Under the pieces are notes generated by a model that saw only the letters and a program-made list of their open reading frames with translations, searched no databases and was not told the origin of the DNA. From positions 1 to 64,000 of the forward strand of contig VGHE01000009.1 in the NCBI GenBank assembly GCA_016868315.1: a stretch of DNA of 64,000 nucleotides, read 5' to 3'. This document shows positions 8,801 through 17,066 of the stretch, in pieces (the first letter of the stretch is position 1; each line of letters starts with the position of its first letter). The translations under genes were made by a program, and so were the position numbers. Source of the stretch: Betaproteobacteria bacterium. GTDB lineage: Bacteria; Bdellovibrionota_B; Oligoflexia; Silvanigrellales; Silvanigrellaceae.

Positions 8801-10993
8801 ATGACTGCCCCCGAAAAGGCAATTGAATCCAGGGACGTTCGGCTGACTCCCGATGAAATCGCCAAACTGAAAGGCATCTGTGCTCGCACCCTGAGCGCTC
8901 AACCTCAATTGGCACATTGGCTCAAAAACATCGAAGTGGCTCCCGGTGTGGAGTTGCCGTTTCTTCCCATCCGGTGCTTCAGGCTCTTAAATGTTTCTCG
9001 ATTTCTCGAGCCCGAGGAAAATTCAAAACCGGAGTGGATTGCTGAATTCTTGTCGAGCGGCAGCACCCAGGCACAACGCGCACGCCACCGCATGTCAAAT
9101 GAAGGTCTGGAGAGCTATCGCCAAAGCGCCCTGCAAGGCTGGCAGAACGCTTGCAAACGCCTCGGAATACCTCCGCAGACGCCCGTCTTGAGTCTTGTTC
9201 CACCGGGCGAAAGCATCCCCGACAGTTCTCTCTCTATGATGCTCTCGTTTTGGCGTGACGCGGGCGTTCCGGTTCACTTTGTTGATCTCACGTCTTCTCC
9301 ACAAATGCTCGAATCATGTTTCAAGCAACTTCAACAACGCACAGGCAGGCTCCCAGAGTTTATTCTTTTTGGAACTTCACTGCACCATTTGCAGGTCTTG
9401 CAATGGCAACAAAATGTTCGTCCGGGGCAGCCCTTTTTGGATGCCGTACGGGTCTGGTGCTTCGATACAGGAGGAACAAAAGGCCGCACACAATCAACGC
9501 ATCAAGCAGAGCTCCACTCAGGTCTGAGGAGTTGGTTTCCGAGGCACACGCAGGTCGGCTTTTTATCTGAGTACGGGATGTGTGAACTGGCTTCTCAGGC
9601 CTACTCGCTGCAATCGCCCCATTCTGATTCGTTCGCATGCAGCCCCCAACTCAGAGCCGTTGCGGTCGCCCCGAAGATGAATTGCATTTTAGCGCATGAA
9701 CACAACGGCTTTCTTGGGTTCATCGATTTTGCGAACACGGATTCCTGGCCCTGCTTAATTAGCGAAGATTTGGGAATGACTCTATCGCAGCCTGAGTTCA
9801 GTTTCCGGTTGTCTGGACGAGCTCCCGATGCAACGCTCAAAGGCTGTAGTCTTAACGTTCGCGACACCTATCGATTTGATTTGGAGAGTCCCCCATCTGC
9901 TTCCATCGGGGAATACACAGAGGTGCTTCTGCAGGGCTCGCATGCACAGCCCCAAGCGCGCGCCATGCTCTCGGCCGAGAAACTTTTGCAATCACTCCCT
10001 GCAGGCCACTGGCCTGCACCTGCACTGAATGATCTGCGCGCAAGCCTGAGTGGTTGGGACACCGACCAAGCTGCAATCGCTTCATCTCCAAAGAAACTCA
10101 CTGACGAGCATATTGCTATCGTCACCTCTGCAAACATACCCATCACCTGGCTTTTTCCTGCCGTGCATGCGTGGCTCATGAACGCGCGTGATGTGACACT
10201 CTACCTTCCATCACTGCGCCCAGATGACCCTCTGACCGCGCTTGTGCGGAAACAAATTGTAGACTTGGCAGAGGCCTTCAACCAACAGACGGCTATTGAT
10301 TTCATCCAAGTGCGCAACCACCGCCTATTTCAGGAGAATTCGAACAAAAACAACTCAACCCAACGGATCCTTGTTTTCGGAAGCGATGAAACCATACGTA
10401 CGCTCAGCAGTGCATGCGCGCGGCTGGCACGCCCCCCGCATTTTATTCCTCTGGGACATTTCCAAAATGCACTCAAGCTCACCGAAACAAGTCATCCCGG
10501 AGAGTGCGCAGAGCTCTGTTCACTCTGGCTGGGACGCGGCTGCCTCACGCCGCTGCAGCTTGAAGCTCCTCGTGCTTGGACAAGCAATTTTTCTCGAACA
10601 TTCGCCGCAGAGCTTTTCTCAAGACTTATTGAAACGAGAAAAAAACGTATTGAAGCAGCTGAGAGCTGTGGTGTTGATGCCATGCAAGCGTTCTCACACC
10701 AACACAATCTTGCAGAGCTTTACGCCCTCGTGGCATCACACTCACTTGATCTCGATGTAAAGCACTGCAGCTTGACCGGAACCGTGGTCGTAAACGCAAC
10801 GCAATGTGCAACACTGCCCCCGACAGTTGTCTCAAAGCTCACTGACTTTTCTGGCTGCGGTTGGATAAACTTGGTCAACGACGGACAACTCACACCGCTG
10901 CCAGAGCACAATCCGTGTCCTGGACTGTGCGAGCCACATCAGGGAATGTCTTGGTACAATTGGTTTTTCAGAACCATGCCCAGCGGCGCATGA
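8801..10993 (+). CDS. LuxE-LuxC fusion: acyl-protein synthetase joined to acyl-CoA reductase-like domain
   Basis: One 730-residue chain joins two enzymes usually separate in lux operons. Residues ~1-375 resemble LuxE, an adenylating acyl-protein synthetase: AEFLSSGST (~82-89), EYGMCELASQAY (~257-268), ED at ~322 and the adenylate-forming FRLSGR...GCSL stretch (~335-350). Residues ~430-730 resemble LuxC, the fatty-acyl reductase: NIPITWLFPA (~445), FGSDETIR (~526-533) and GRGCLTPLQ, where Cys581 matches the acyl-accepting cysteine. The family activates fatty acids and reduces them to aldehyde with NADPH. No luciferase gene is nearby, so an aldehyde for another use, such as lipid or wax precursor, is inferred. 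GAGGAG lies 9 nt before the ATG. The 3' end overlaps the convergent PilZ gene by 26 bp. Confidence 0.8.
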   Translation: MTAPEKAIESRDVRLTPDEIAKLKGICARTLSAQPQLAHWLKNIEVAPGVELPFLPIRCFRLLNVSRFLEPEENSKPEWIAEFLSSGSTQAQRARHRMSNEGLESYRQSALQGWQNACKRLGIPPQTPVLSLVPPGESIPDSSLSMMLSFWRDAGVPVHFVDLTSSPQMLESCFKQLQQRTGRLPEFILFGTSLHHLQVLQWQQNVRPGQPFLDAVRVWCFDTGGTKGRTQSTHQAELHSGLRSWFPRHTQVGFLSEYGMCELASQAYSLQSPHSDSFACSPQLRAVAVAPKMNCILAHEHNGFLGFIDFANTDSWPCLISEDLGMTLSQPEFSFRLSGRAPDATLKGCSLNVRDTYRFDLESPPSASIGEYTEVLLQGSHAQPQARAMLSAEKLLQSLPAGHWPAPALNDLRASLSGWDTDQAAIASSPKKLTDEHIAIVTSANIPITWLFPAVHAWLMNARDVTLYLPSLRPDDPLTALVRKQIVDLAEAFNQQTAIDFIQVRNHRLFQENSNKNNSTQRILVFGSDETIRTLSSACARLARPPHFIPLGHFQNALKLTETSHPGECAELCSLWLGRGCLTPLQLEAPRAWTSNFSRTFAAELFSRLIETRKKRIEAAESCGVDAMQAFSHQHNLAELYALVASHSLDLDVKHCSLTGTVVVNATQCATLPPTVVSKLTDFSGCGWINLVNDGQLTPLPEHNPCPGLCEPHQGMSWYNWFFRTMPSGA

Positions 10994-12236
10994 GAGAATT
11001 GGGCTTAGGAAGTGTGAATCCCTCTCTATGCCGCAGCTCACCGTAAAGCTTACGCCACAGGCTGTACTTCAACACATTGCTTGCGAACAGACGCTCCGGA
11101 GCCAATTCGCTCTCATTCACAGCTTCCGAGCAACTCTTGATGAAAAAAGTCGTTCTTCGGAAACTTTCGTCAAGCCCGATTTTCTTGATTTGATTATGCA
11201 TGGCAAAGAGAAGAAAGCACTTCCAAAACGATGACCGCAGATTTTCATTGTCAGGAAGAGCACTGATCGAGCGCACTTGAATGAATTGATTTTGCCCTTG
11301 GAAGTCAGCACGCAACATGTAGGTCTCAGTTCCACAGGCATGGGAAAACTCGAGCACATCAACCAACGTGGGCTGCGTATCCTCGGTTACACTGCGGTGC
11401 TGCACAGGGGCATGTGTTGAATCTGAACAGCTCACGAGAACACGATACTCTTCATCGCAGTCGCTCAAGTGCTTCAACGAAAAACCAGCCTCAGTGATAT
11501 CGCCTCTTGAGAGTGACGTGTGTGCATAGAACAACCAATCAGCCAAAGGGCGAAGCTCTTGCTCTTCGCCACCATCGATGAACTCACAGCCCACAATATA
11601 GCGGTGTCCTGCCTCCTCGCGTCGAACATAAGCAATTCGAGCATAGGCTCTGCAATTTCCAAAAACAGGCAGGACGATATCGAACCAATAGCGCTGTTTT
11701 TCCATAAACGGCAGCGGGTGGCGATCAATCAAAAGACGCATGCCACCCTGAGACACATCGGTCATTTTAGCGAAAACGGTTTCTCCGAGGCGAAGCTCAT
11801 CTGCAACATAAACGAGTGGTGCCACGGCCTCGTTCATTTGAATGCGAGACAAGCGCCGCTTGACGTGGGCGGGACGCACGACTTCTGCAGATCGGCTCAG
11901 AGCAATTCCAAGGCGCACAAAATCCACAGAGCCCCCGCGCTCGACGCGAGTGTTGGCCACTGTGCCGCGGGCGCTGAACTTAGAACCATGAAAATCACAC
12001 AGCAGATCGACTGACTCACCAATTGAAAACAACGGCAAATCGGGCTTGAGCTCAAGCCTCAGCCCCAGACCAAAGGGGCTGTAATCTGTACAAACAGCCT
12101 CGAGCGTTTTGTGCCCGAGGGTTAGAGCCACACGATATGCCTCAGGAACGTTCACTTGGAAGCGAGCATCACGCCGTAGTTCGGCTACTGAGGAAGTTTT
12201 TTCACCCCCCTGCCCAAAAGACGACGTCGATTCCAT
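10968..12236 (-). CDS. tandem PilZ domain protein with unrecognised C-terminal domain
   Basis: The 422-residue protein has two PilZ-like c-di-GMP binding units. The first has RRDARFQV (~21-28) and DYSPFGLGL (~51-59); the second has KRRLSRIQ (~126-133) and DVSQGGMRLLI (~160-170). Each pairs an arginine-rich N-terminal motif with a (D/N)xSxxG motif, the established c-di-GMP binding signature. Residues ~250-422 form a third region that I cannot assign; its hydrophobic pattern is that of an alpha/beta globular domain. The start was set at ATG 12236 behind GGAGGG; the track start at 12275 is upstream. It is likely a cytosolic effector. The 3' end overlaps the luxE-luxC fusion on the opposite strand. 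Confidence 0.8.
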   Translation of the reverse strand: MESTSSFGQGGEKTSSVAELRRDARFQVNVPEAYRVALTLGHKTLEAVCTDYSPFGLGLRLELKPDLPLFSIGESVDLLCDFHGSKFSARGTVANTRVERGGSVDFVRLGIALSRSAEVVRPAHVKRRLSRIQMNEAVAPLVYVADELRLGETVFAKMTDVSQGGMRLLIDRHPLPFMEKQRYWFDIVLPVFGNCRAYARIAYVRREEAGHRYIVGCEFIDGGEEQELRPLADWLFYAHTSLSRGDITEAGFSLKHLSDCDEEYRVLVSCSDSTHAPVQHRSVTEDTQPTLVDVLEFSHACGTETYMLRADFQGQNQFIQVRSISALPDNENLRSSFWKCFLLFAMHNQIKKIGLDESFRRTTFFIKSCSEAVNESELAPERLFASNVLKYSLWRKLYGELRHREGFTLPKPNSLMRRWAWF

Positions 12237-12311
12237 GATGCCCTCCACACTTGTGCCACAGATCGAGTAAAACATGTGTTGGGAGAAAACTCACTGCGAA
12301 GGAGATGACAC

Positions 12312-12962
12312 ATGAAGACCACATTGTTTCTAATTGCGGGGTCACTGGCTGTTTTGGGGTGCGCCTCGAAGAAGTACGGCGATGAGAAAATTCAGACAAA
12401 GCTTGAAACCTCAGACAAAAAGACCTCAGAGAAAATGGGATTCGACAAAGACAGAAACCTGATGATTCAAGACAAAACCTCTGCAACCGACGAACTCATG
12501 ACCCAAACTCACGTCAACGAATCTCTCCAGGCCAAGCTCCAATTTGAATATCAGCAACTCAAGCGCTGCCGTACAGAGCTCTCGGACGTACGCCTGGGTG
12601 GAACGGGCGAAATGGCACCAATTCCGGAGATTGACGGAATCAAAGATGATCCCAACTACAAAGAGAGTGTGGGTATCGATGAATCGGGAGATTTGGTTTT
12701 CGTACGTCAGGAGAAATTCGAAGATCGCATCAAAAGCGAGAAAAACGCAGAGAAGAGCTACCGCCGCCTCACCAAGGTCATCAGCACCAACCGCGAGCAA
12801 TGCGAGCTGCGCATGCGCAAGGCACGTGTTGAGGCCGGATTGCCCGCTGAGCGCACTCCAGCCATCACGCGCTACGAAGGTGGCCAGGTTGTTATCGTTC
12901 AGCCCGCTGAACGGAACCTTGATGACGCGTTCAGATTTGCAAATGACGCCAAGCAGAAGTAA
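12312..12962 (+). CDS. small lipoprotein of unknown function
   Basis: The 216-residue protein has a short lipoprotein signal (MKTTLFLIAGSLAVLGC, lipobox VLGC) and a charged, mostly helical mature part with lysine/glutamate-rich stretches that could form coiled coil, plus two cysteines in the mature region (KRCRTE, EQCELR). It probably sits in the periplasm or outer membrane. GAAGGAG lies 8 nt before ATG 12312. It is 75 bp from the divergent PilZ gene and 12 bp upstream of the ABC exporter, so the two are probably cotranscribed. I do not recognise a family. Confidence 0.8.
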   Translation: MKTTLFLIAGSLAVLGCASKKYGDEKIQTKLETSDKKTSEKMGFDKDRNLMIQDKTSATDELMTQTHVNESLQAKLQFEYQQLKRCRTELSDVRLGGTGEMAPIPEIDGIKDDPNYKESVGIDESGDLVFVRQEKFEDRIKSEKNAEKSYRRLTKVISTNREQCELRMRKARVEAGLPAERTPAITRYEGGQVVIVQPAERNLDDAFRFANDAKQK

Positions 12963-12974
12963 TCCTTTGTCCCT

Positions 12975-15900
12975 ATGACGGGACGAATCAGAGAAGACCA
13001 AGCTCACTGGAGCAAATTGATCTTTCACAGCTGGATTGGCCCACTTTTACGAGTGGGCCATTTGCGTCCCATCACGCTCGATGACCTCCACCCGCAACCA
13101 CCACTTGAAGACTGCCTCGAAACCACCTCGCCCCTCTTCCGCGCGGCCTACCGCGGCAAGGTGCTGGCAGCACTACTGGCTGCTTTCCGCCCCCGATTTG
13201 TGCGCATCTTTTGGTTTTTGAGCACTTTGACCGCCTTGGGGTTATTGCGACCACTGCTTCTGCGTGAACTCATCCAACGCTTCAGTCCGGGCGAAGGAGT
13301 GCAGGCACAAAGCTTTTTGGCCTGGATAGAAACTCCGTTGGGCATGGCCTGCTTTGCTGTCAGTTGTTTTGTGCTGCTTGGCTTTGTTCGTTCGCATTTC
13401 CTGCGCCACTGTTTCAAGCTCACCTGGTCTATGCCAGGTTTGTTAAGGCATGAAGTTTATCAACGCCTGCTCCATCTCAAGTCAGCTCAACGCAATCAGC
13501 TCACAGCAGGCGAATACGTTAACCTGGCCACACGTGACTGTGACTCGACCTCCATGCTGCCCTTTCTGCTCGAACCACTGCTCTACCCGGTCACGATCGC
13601 TTTGTATTGCATCATGCTCGTCTCGTTTTTAGGTCCCTGGGCACTGTTAGCTGTCGTTGCTCTCGCTGCAGTTGTGCCTTTGGGACGCCGCCTGGAGCGA
13701 CGCATGAGTGATCTTGCGTCACGGGTGCGTGAGCACTCACGCATTCGACTCGGAATTCTCAGCGAAATTCTGACAGGAATCCGGATCATCAAGTTTCATG
13801 CATGGGAGGAGCGCTTCTCCAAAAAAGTACTCGTTGTGCGTGGCAAAGAGGTTGCTCTGATGCGCGAGCGAGCGCGCGTGGCTGCCCGCCACAGCGCACT
13901 CACAGCACTTCTGCCTATTCTGACGGGTGCAACGGTTGTCACTTTGGTGTCGTGGTTTACAGGAGTGCCCTCAACCGCCGACGTTTTTGCATCGTTTAGC
14001 GTGATTACTGCACTCGTCGGAATTTTCAGTGAAATTCCGGATCATCTGCAAAGCGCCACAGAAATCCGGGTGAGTCTCGACCGCATAGGGCGTTTTCTTG
14101 GTGAAGGAAGCAACACTTCAGAAGAGCCCCTGCTACCCAACACAAATTCCACGCAGTTAAACCTGCGCAACGCGACATTTATTCGCCCGGTTGCAGCCAA
14201 TACGCAGAGCCAAAGCCCTGCATTGCTGGGTATCAACTTGAGCCTCGACAAAGGAAACTGTGTGGCGGTTGTCGGCAGCATTGGGGCGGGAAAATCCACT
14301 CTACTGAGCGCATTATTGAGTGAGCTCACACTCACTGCGGGGGATGCACAACTCCCCCATCCCGTTTGTTTTGCGCCACAAATTCCTTGGAATCAAAACG
14401 CTTCCGTCAAAGACAACATCGTCTTTCAGCTCCCTTTTGATTCAGAGCTTTTCAGTCGTGTTGTGCATGGAGCAGCGCTCCAAGATGACCTCGACAGATG
14501 GCCTGCAGGCCTCGAGACCGAAGTTGGCGAGCGTGGAATCAACCTATCGGGTGGCCAGAAGCAACGCCTTGCCTTGGCGCGCACAGCCTATGCGAGTCTC
14601 CAGCAAGGTGTGGAAACGATAATTTGGGATGACCCATTCAGTGCACTCGATGAATCCGTTGCAAGTCACGTTTTTCAGACACTCCTCCAGAAAGAGCTAA
14701 TGGGACGCACGCGGATATTCTGCACGCACCGCATCGATTTTGCTTTGCGCGCAGACTGGGTTGTTGTGATGGAGGCGGGAAGGATTGTTGAACAAGGCGA
14801 ACCTGCTCAACTGTTGCAGCTTCAGGGCTCGTTTGCACGCTTGCACGGACTGCACATAAAAACACGTGGCGAGGAGCTCGTTGCGCACTCCTCAAGTGCC
14901 GAGTTGGCTCCAAACTCTGAAACTTCTACGCGCAGTGTTTCGGGCAAGCTCACAACCGACGAGCAAATCACTCTCCCCGTGTTCAATAAAATAGCCCTCA
15001 AAATTTATTCTAAGGCACTCGCCCCAGCACTTGGACTCCTTGGCGTTGGGTTTGTGTTCCTTCTCCCCCGCCTAACCGACATCGCATCGAACCTCTGGCT
15101 CGGGCATTGGACGTCGCACCCGTCCCAGGTTGCCATCACGACTGCCGTGGTCGTTTTCGCGCTTCTAACCTTTGTGACTGTTGTGGCCGAGCGCACGCGC
15201 TCAGTGGTACTCTTCGATGGTGGAGTTAAGGCGGGAACACGTTTATTTGAGAATTTACTCTCTGGCGTGATGCATGCCCCGATGCGCTTTTTCGATACTT
15301 CGCCCCAGGGAAGAATTCTCAACCGGTTCACCTCTGACACCAGCGCAGTCGACAACTCCATGCCTTCCTCGGTAGGCCAATTCCTGACCTCGCTCATTGG
15401 GATTTTCGCCTCCCTGCTTCCGGTGATTTGGAGTCAGCCGCCCACATTGATTCTCTTCCTTCCTGCGCTTGTTCTCTACGTTTGGCTATTTAAATGGGTA
15501 CGCAAAGCGCAGTTGCGCCTTAATGCACTCTCTCAGGTGGTGCGCAGCCCCTGGATGTCGCTCACAGCTGAAACACTCCCTGGGCTTTCCGTCGTGCAAT
15601 CACTCCAAGCTCAGCCACGCTTTCTTTCCCACTACACGAAGCTCATCAATCGTCACATCGCAACGGGTTTCTACACCATTGCAACCAACCTCTGGTTCGC
15701 CTTTCGTCTTGAGATGCTGGGAGTAGCGCTGGTGGGTGGATTTGTTTTACTGCTCGCTCTTAACCCAGGGCAGACTTCCCCCATGTTAACCGCCGTCGGA
15801 CTCACCTTCAGCCTTCAAATGATTGGTATTCTTGGGGGCGTTGCACGGAGCCTGCGGATGCTGGAGAACAATTTGGTCTCGGTGGATCGGGTGTTGGAAT

Positions 15901-16634
15901 ATGCGCAGCTCGCTCCCGAAAAAGAAGAGCAGGTTGCTCAAACACCTGCACGTTGGCCAACGCGAGGCGAAATACGGTTCAACAACCTGACCGCTGCGTA
16001 TGCAGAGCATCTGAGTCCCGTATTGCGGAACATCTCGAGAACTATTCCTGCGCAAAAGAAGGTCGGTATTGTGGGGCGAACAGGAAGCGGCAAGAGCAGC
16101 TTGTTTCTTGCCATCACCCGCATCATACCGGTGCCGCTCAATATGATTTTTATTGATGAAGTGGACATTGCAACAGTTCCGCTGAAGGAGCTGCGCCGTG
16201 CGATTGCTATCATTCCTCAAGACCCTGTGCTTTTTTCTGGTTCCCTAAGAGAGAATCTCGATCCGTTTTCACTCTACCCCGATGCAGACATCGGAACCGC
16301 TCTGAAGCGAGCGCATCTGCTCCACCTCTGTCCTTCCGCCACTGCTGCTGCAGACTTTAAAATAGAAGAAAACGGCCGGAATTTAAGTGTGGGCGAAAGG
16401 CAATTGGTTTGTCTTGCGCGTGCATTGCTTGCAAAATGCCGGATTCTTCTCATCGATGAGGCAACAGCCAATGTCGATGTGCGAACCGATGCTCTGATTC
16501 AACAAACCCTGCGCGAAGAGTTTGCCGACTGCACCCAATTGGTCATCGCACACCGCACGAACACATTGGTAGATTGCGACTTTCTCATCCGACTCGACCA
16601 CGGGCAAATTCAAACGAGTGAGCGCCTTAACTGA
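12975..16634 (+). CDS. full-length ABC exporter of the ABCC/MRP type
   Basis: The 1219-residue single chain is TMD1-NBD1-TMD2-NBD2. It opens with an MRP-like linker (SWIGPLLRVGHLRPITLDDL) and then about six hydrophobic segments. NBD1 has Walker A GSIGAGKS (~433), signature LSGGQKQR (~523) and a Walker B with Asp after Asp (IIWDDP, ~549), so the usual catalytic Glu is absent. TMD2 carries the MRP-type motif FFDTSPQGRILNRFTSD. NBD2 has Walker A GRTGSGKSS (~1034), signature LSVGERQ (~1136) and Walker B ILLIDEATANVD (~1157). The NBD asymmetry and motif wording match eukaryotic ABCC proteins (MRP, CFTR, Ycf1) without TMD0. Substrate unknown; organic-anion or conjugate export is the family norm. 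No clear Shine-Dalgarno precedes the ATG, which lies 12 bp after the lipoprotein gene. Confidence 0.88.
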   Translation: MTGRIREDQAHWSKLIFHSWIGPLLRVGHLRPITLDDLHPQPPLEDCLETTSPLFRAAYRGKVLAALLAAFRPRFVRIFWFLSTLTALGLLRPLLLRELIQRFSPGEGVQAQSFLAWIETPLGMACFAVSCFVLLGFVRSHFLRHCFKLTWSMPGLLRHEVYQRLLHLKSAQRNQLTAGEYVNLATRDCDSTSMLPFLLEPLLYPVTIALYCIMLVSFLGPWALLAVVALAAVVPLGRRLERRMSDLASRVREHSRIRLGILSEILTGIRIIKFHAWEERFSKKVLVVRGKEVALMRERARVAARHSALTALLPILTGATVVTLVSWFTGVPSTADVFASFSVITALVGIFSEIPDHLQSATEIRVSLDRIGRFLGEGSNTSEEPLLPNTNSTQLNLRNATFIRPVAANTQSQSPALLGINLSLDKGNCVAVVGSIGAGKSTLLSALLSELTLTAGDAQLPHPVCFAPQIPWNQNASVKDNIVFQLPFDSELFSRVVHGAALQDDLDRWPAGLETEVGERGINLSGGQKQRLALARTAYASLQQGVETIIWDDPFSALDESVASHVFQTLLQKELMGRTRIFCTHRIDFALRADWVVVMEAGRIVEQGEPAQLLQLQGSFARLHGLHIKTRGEELVAHSSSAELAPNSETSTRSVSGKLTTDEQITLPVFNKIALKIYSKALAPALGLLGVGFVFLLPRLTDIASNLWLGHWTSHPSQVAITTAVVVFALLTFVTVVAERTRSVVLFDGGVKAGTRLFENLLSGVMHAPMRFFDTSPQGRILNRFTSDTSAVDNSMPSSVGQFLTSLIGIFASLLPVIWSQPPTLILFLPALVLYVWLFKWVRKAQLRLNALSQVVRSPWMSLTAETLPGLSVVQSLQAQPRFLSHYTKLINRHIATGFYTIATNLWFAFRLEMLGVALVGGFVLLLALNPGQTSPMLTAVGLTFSLQMIGILGGVARSLRMLENNLVSVDRVLEYAQLAPEKEEQVAQTPARWPTRGEIRFNNLTAAYAEHLSPVLRNISRTIPAQKKVGIVGRTGSGKSSLFLAITRIIPVPLNMIFIDEVDIATVPLKELRRAIAIIPQDPVLFSGSLRENLDPFSLYPDADIGTALKRAHLLHLCPSATAAADFKIEENGRNLSVGERQLVCLARALLAKCRILLIDEATANVDVRTDALIQQTLREEFADCTQLVIAHRTNTLVDCDFLIRLDHGQIQTSERLN

Positions 16635-16647
16635 AACTGCTCAGCGT

Positions 16648-17016
16648 TCAATTGAAGTCAGTGCTGGTTTTCAAATACTGCAGAACTCGCGCTTTATCGG
16701 TGTTCGTCCACTGCGTGGTCGGAGACTGCGGCATAACCTTACTGCTGTCTGTTGATTCAATACGCGTAATAATCTTCTGACGATTTGCTCTCACTGAAGT
16801 AAACGTTGCGGTGTTGAAAGGGTCCTGTGCGGAATGGCAGCCTGTACAATGGGTAGTAAACAATGCTTTGTACGTTGCATCGAATTCAGCACCCGGCGTT
16901 GCACTCGGTTCGCCCGTGCCAGAAGAAGACTTTTCATCCCCACAGGCCCACAACAGCCCTCCGGCAATCAGCAATACTCCTGCCCAGATGCTTTTTTTCA
17001 TAATTTTGTTAAGCAT
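16648..17016 (-). CDS. c-type cytochrome-like lipoprotein, single CXXCH
   Basis: The 122-residue protein has a lipoprotein signal peptide (lipobox LLWAC at ~21-25), a Ser/Gly-rich linker and one heme c motif CTGCH (~57-61). A downstream VMPQ methionine is the likely sixth ligand, as in class I cytochromes c. It is probably a membrane-anchored periplasmic electron carrier or the heme domain of an unseen complex. AGAGGAGG lies 5 nt before ATG 17016. It is convergent with the ABC exporter (13-bp gap) and lies 50 bp downstream of the COG3146 gene on the same strand. No oxidase or reductase gene is near, so the partner is unknown. Confidence 0.8.
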   Translation of the reverse strand: MLNKIMKKSIWAGVLLIAGGLLWACGDEKSSSGTGEPSATPGAEFDATYKALFTTHCTGCHSAQDPFNTATFTSVRANRQKIITRIESTDSSKVMPQSPTTQWTNTDKARVLQYLKTSTDFN

Positions 17017-17066
17017 TCAATCCTCCTCTGAGCCTGGATAAGTTCCCGGCCAACTTATAGAGCATA

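Noticed and set aside
12426-13028. 200-codon minus-strand frame across the lipoprotein and ABC exporter start
   Set aside because: Antisense to two convincing genes and without recognisable motifs; a shadow frame.
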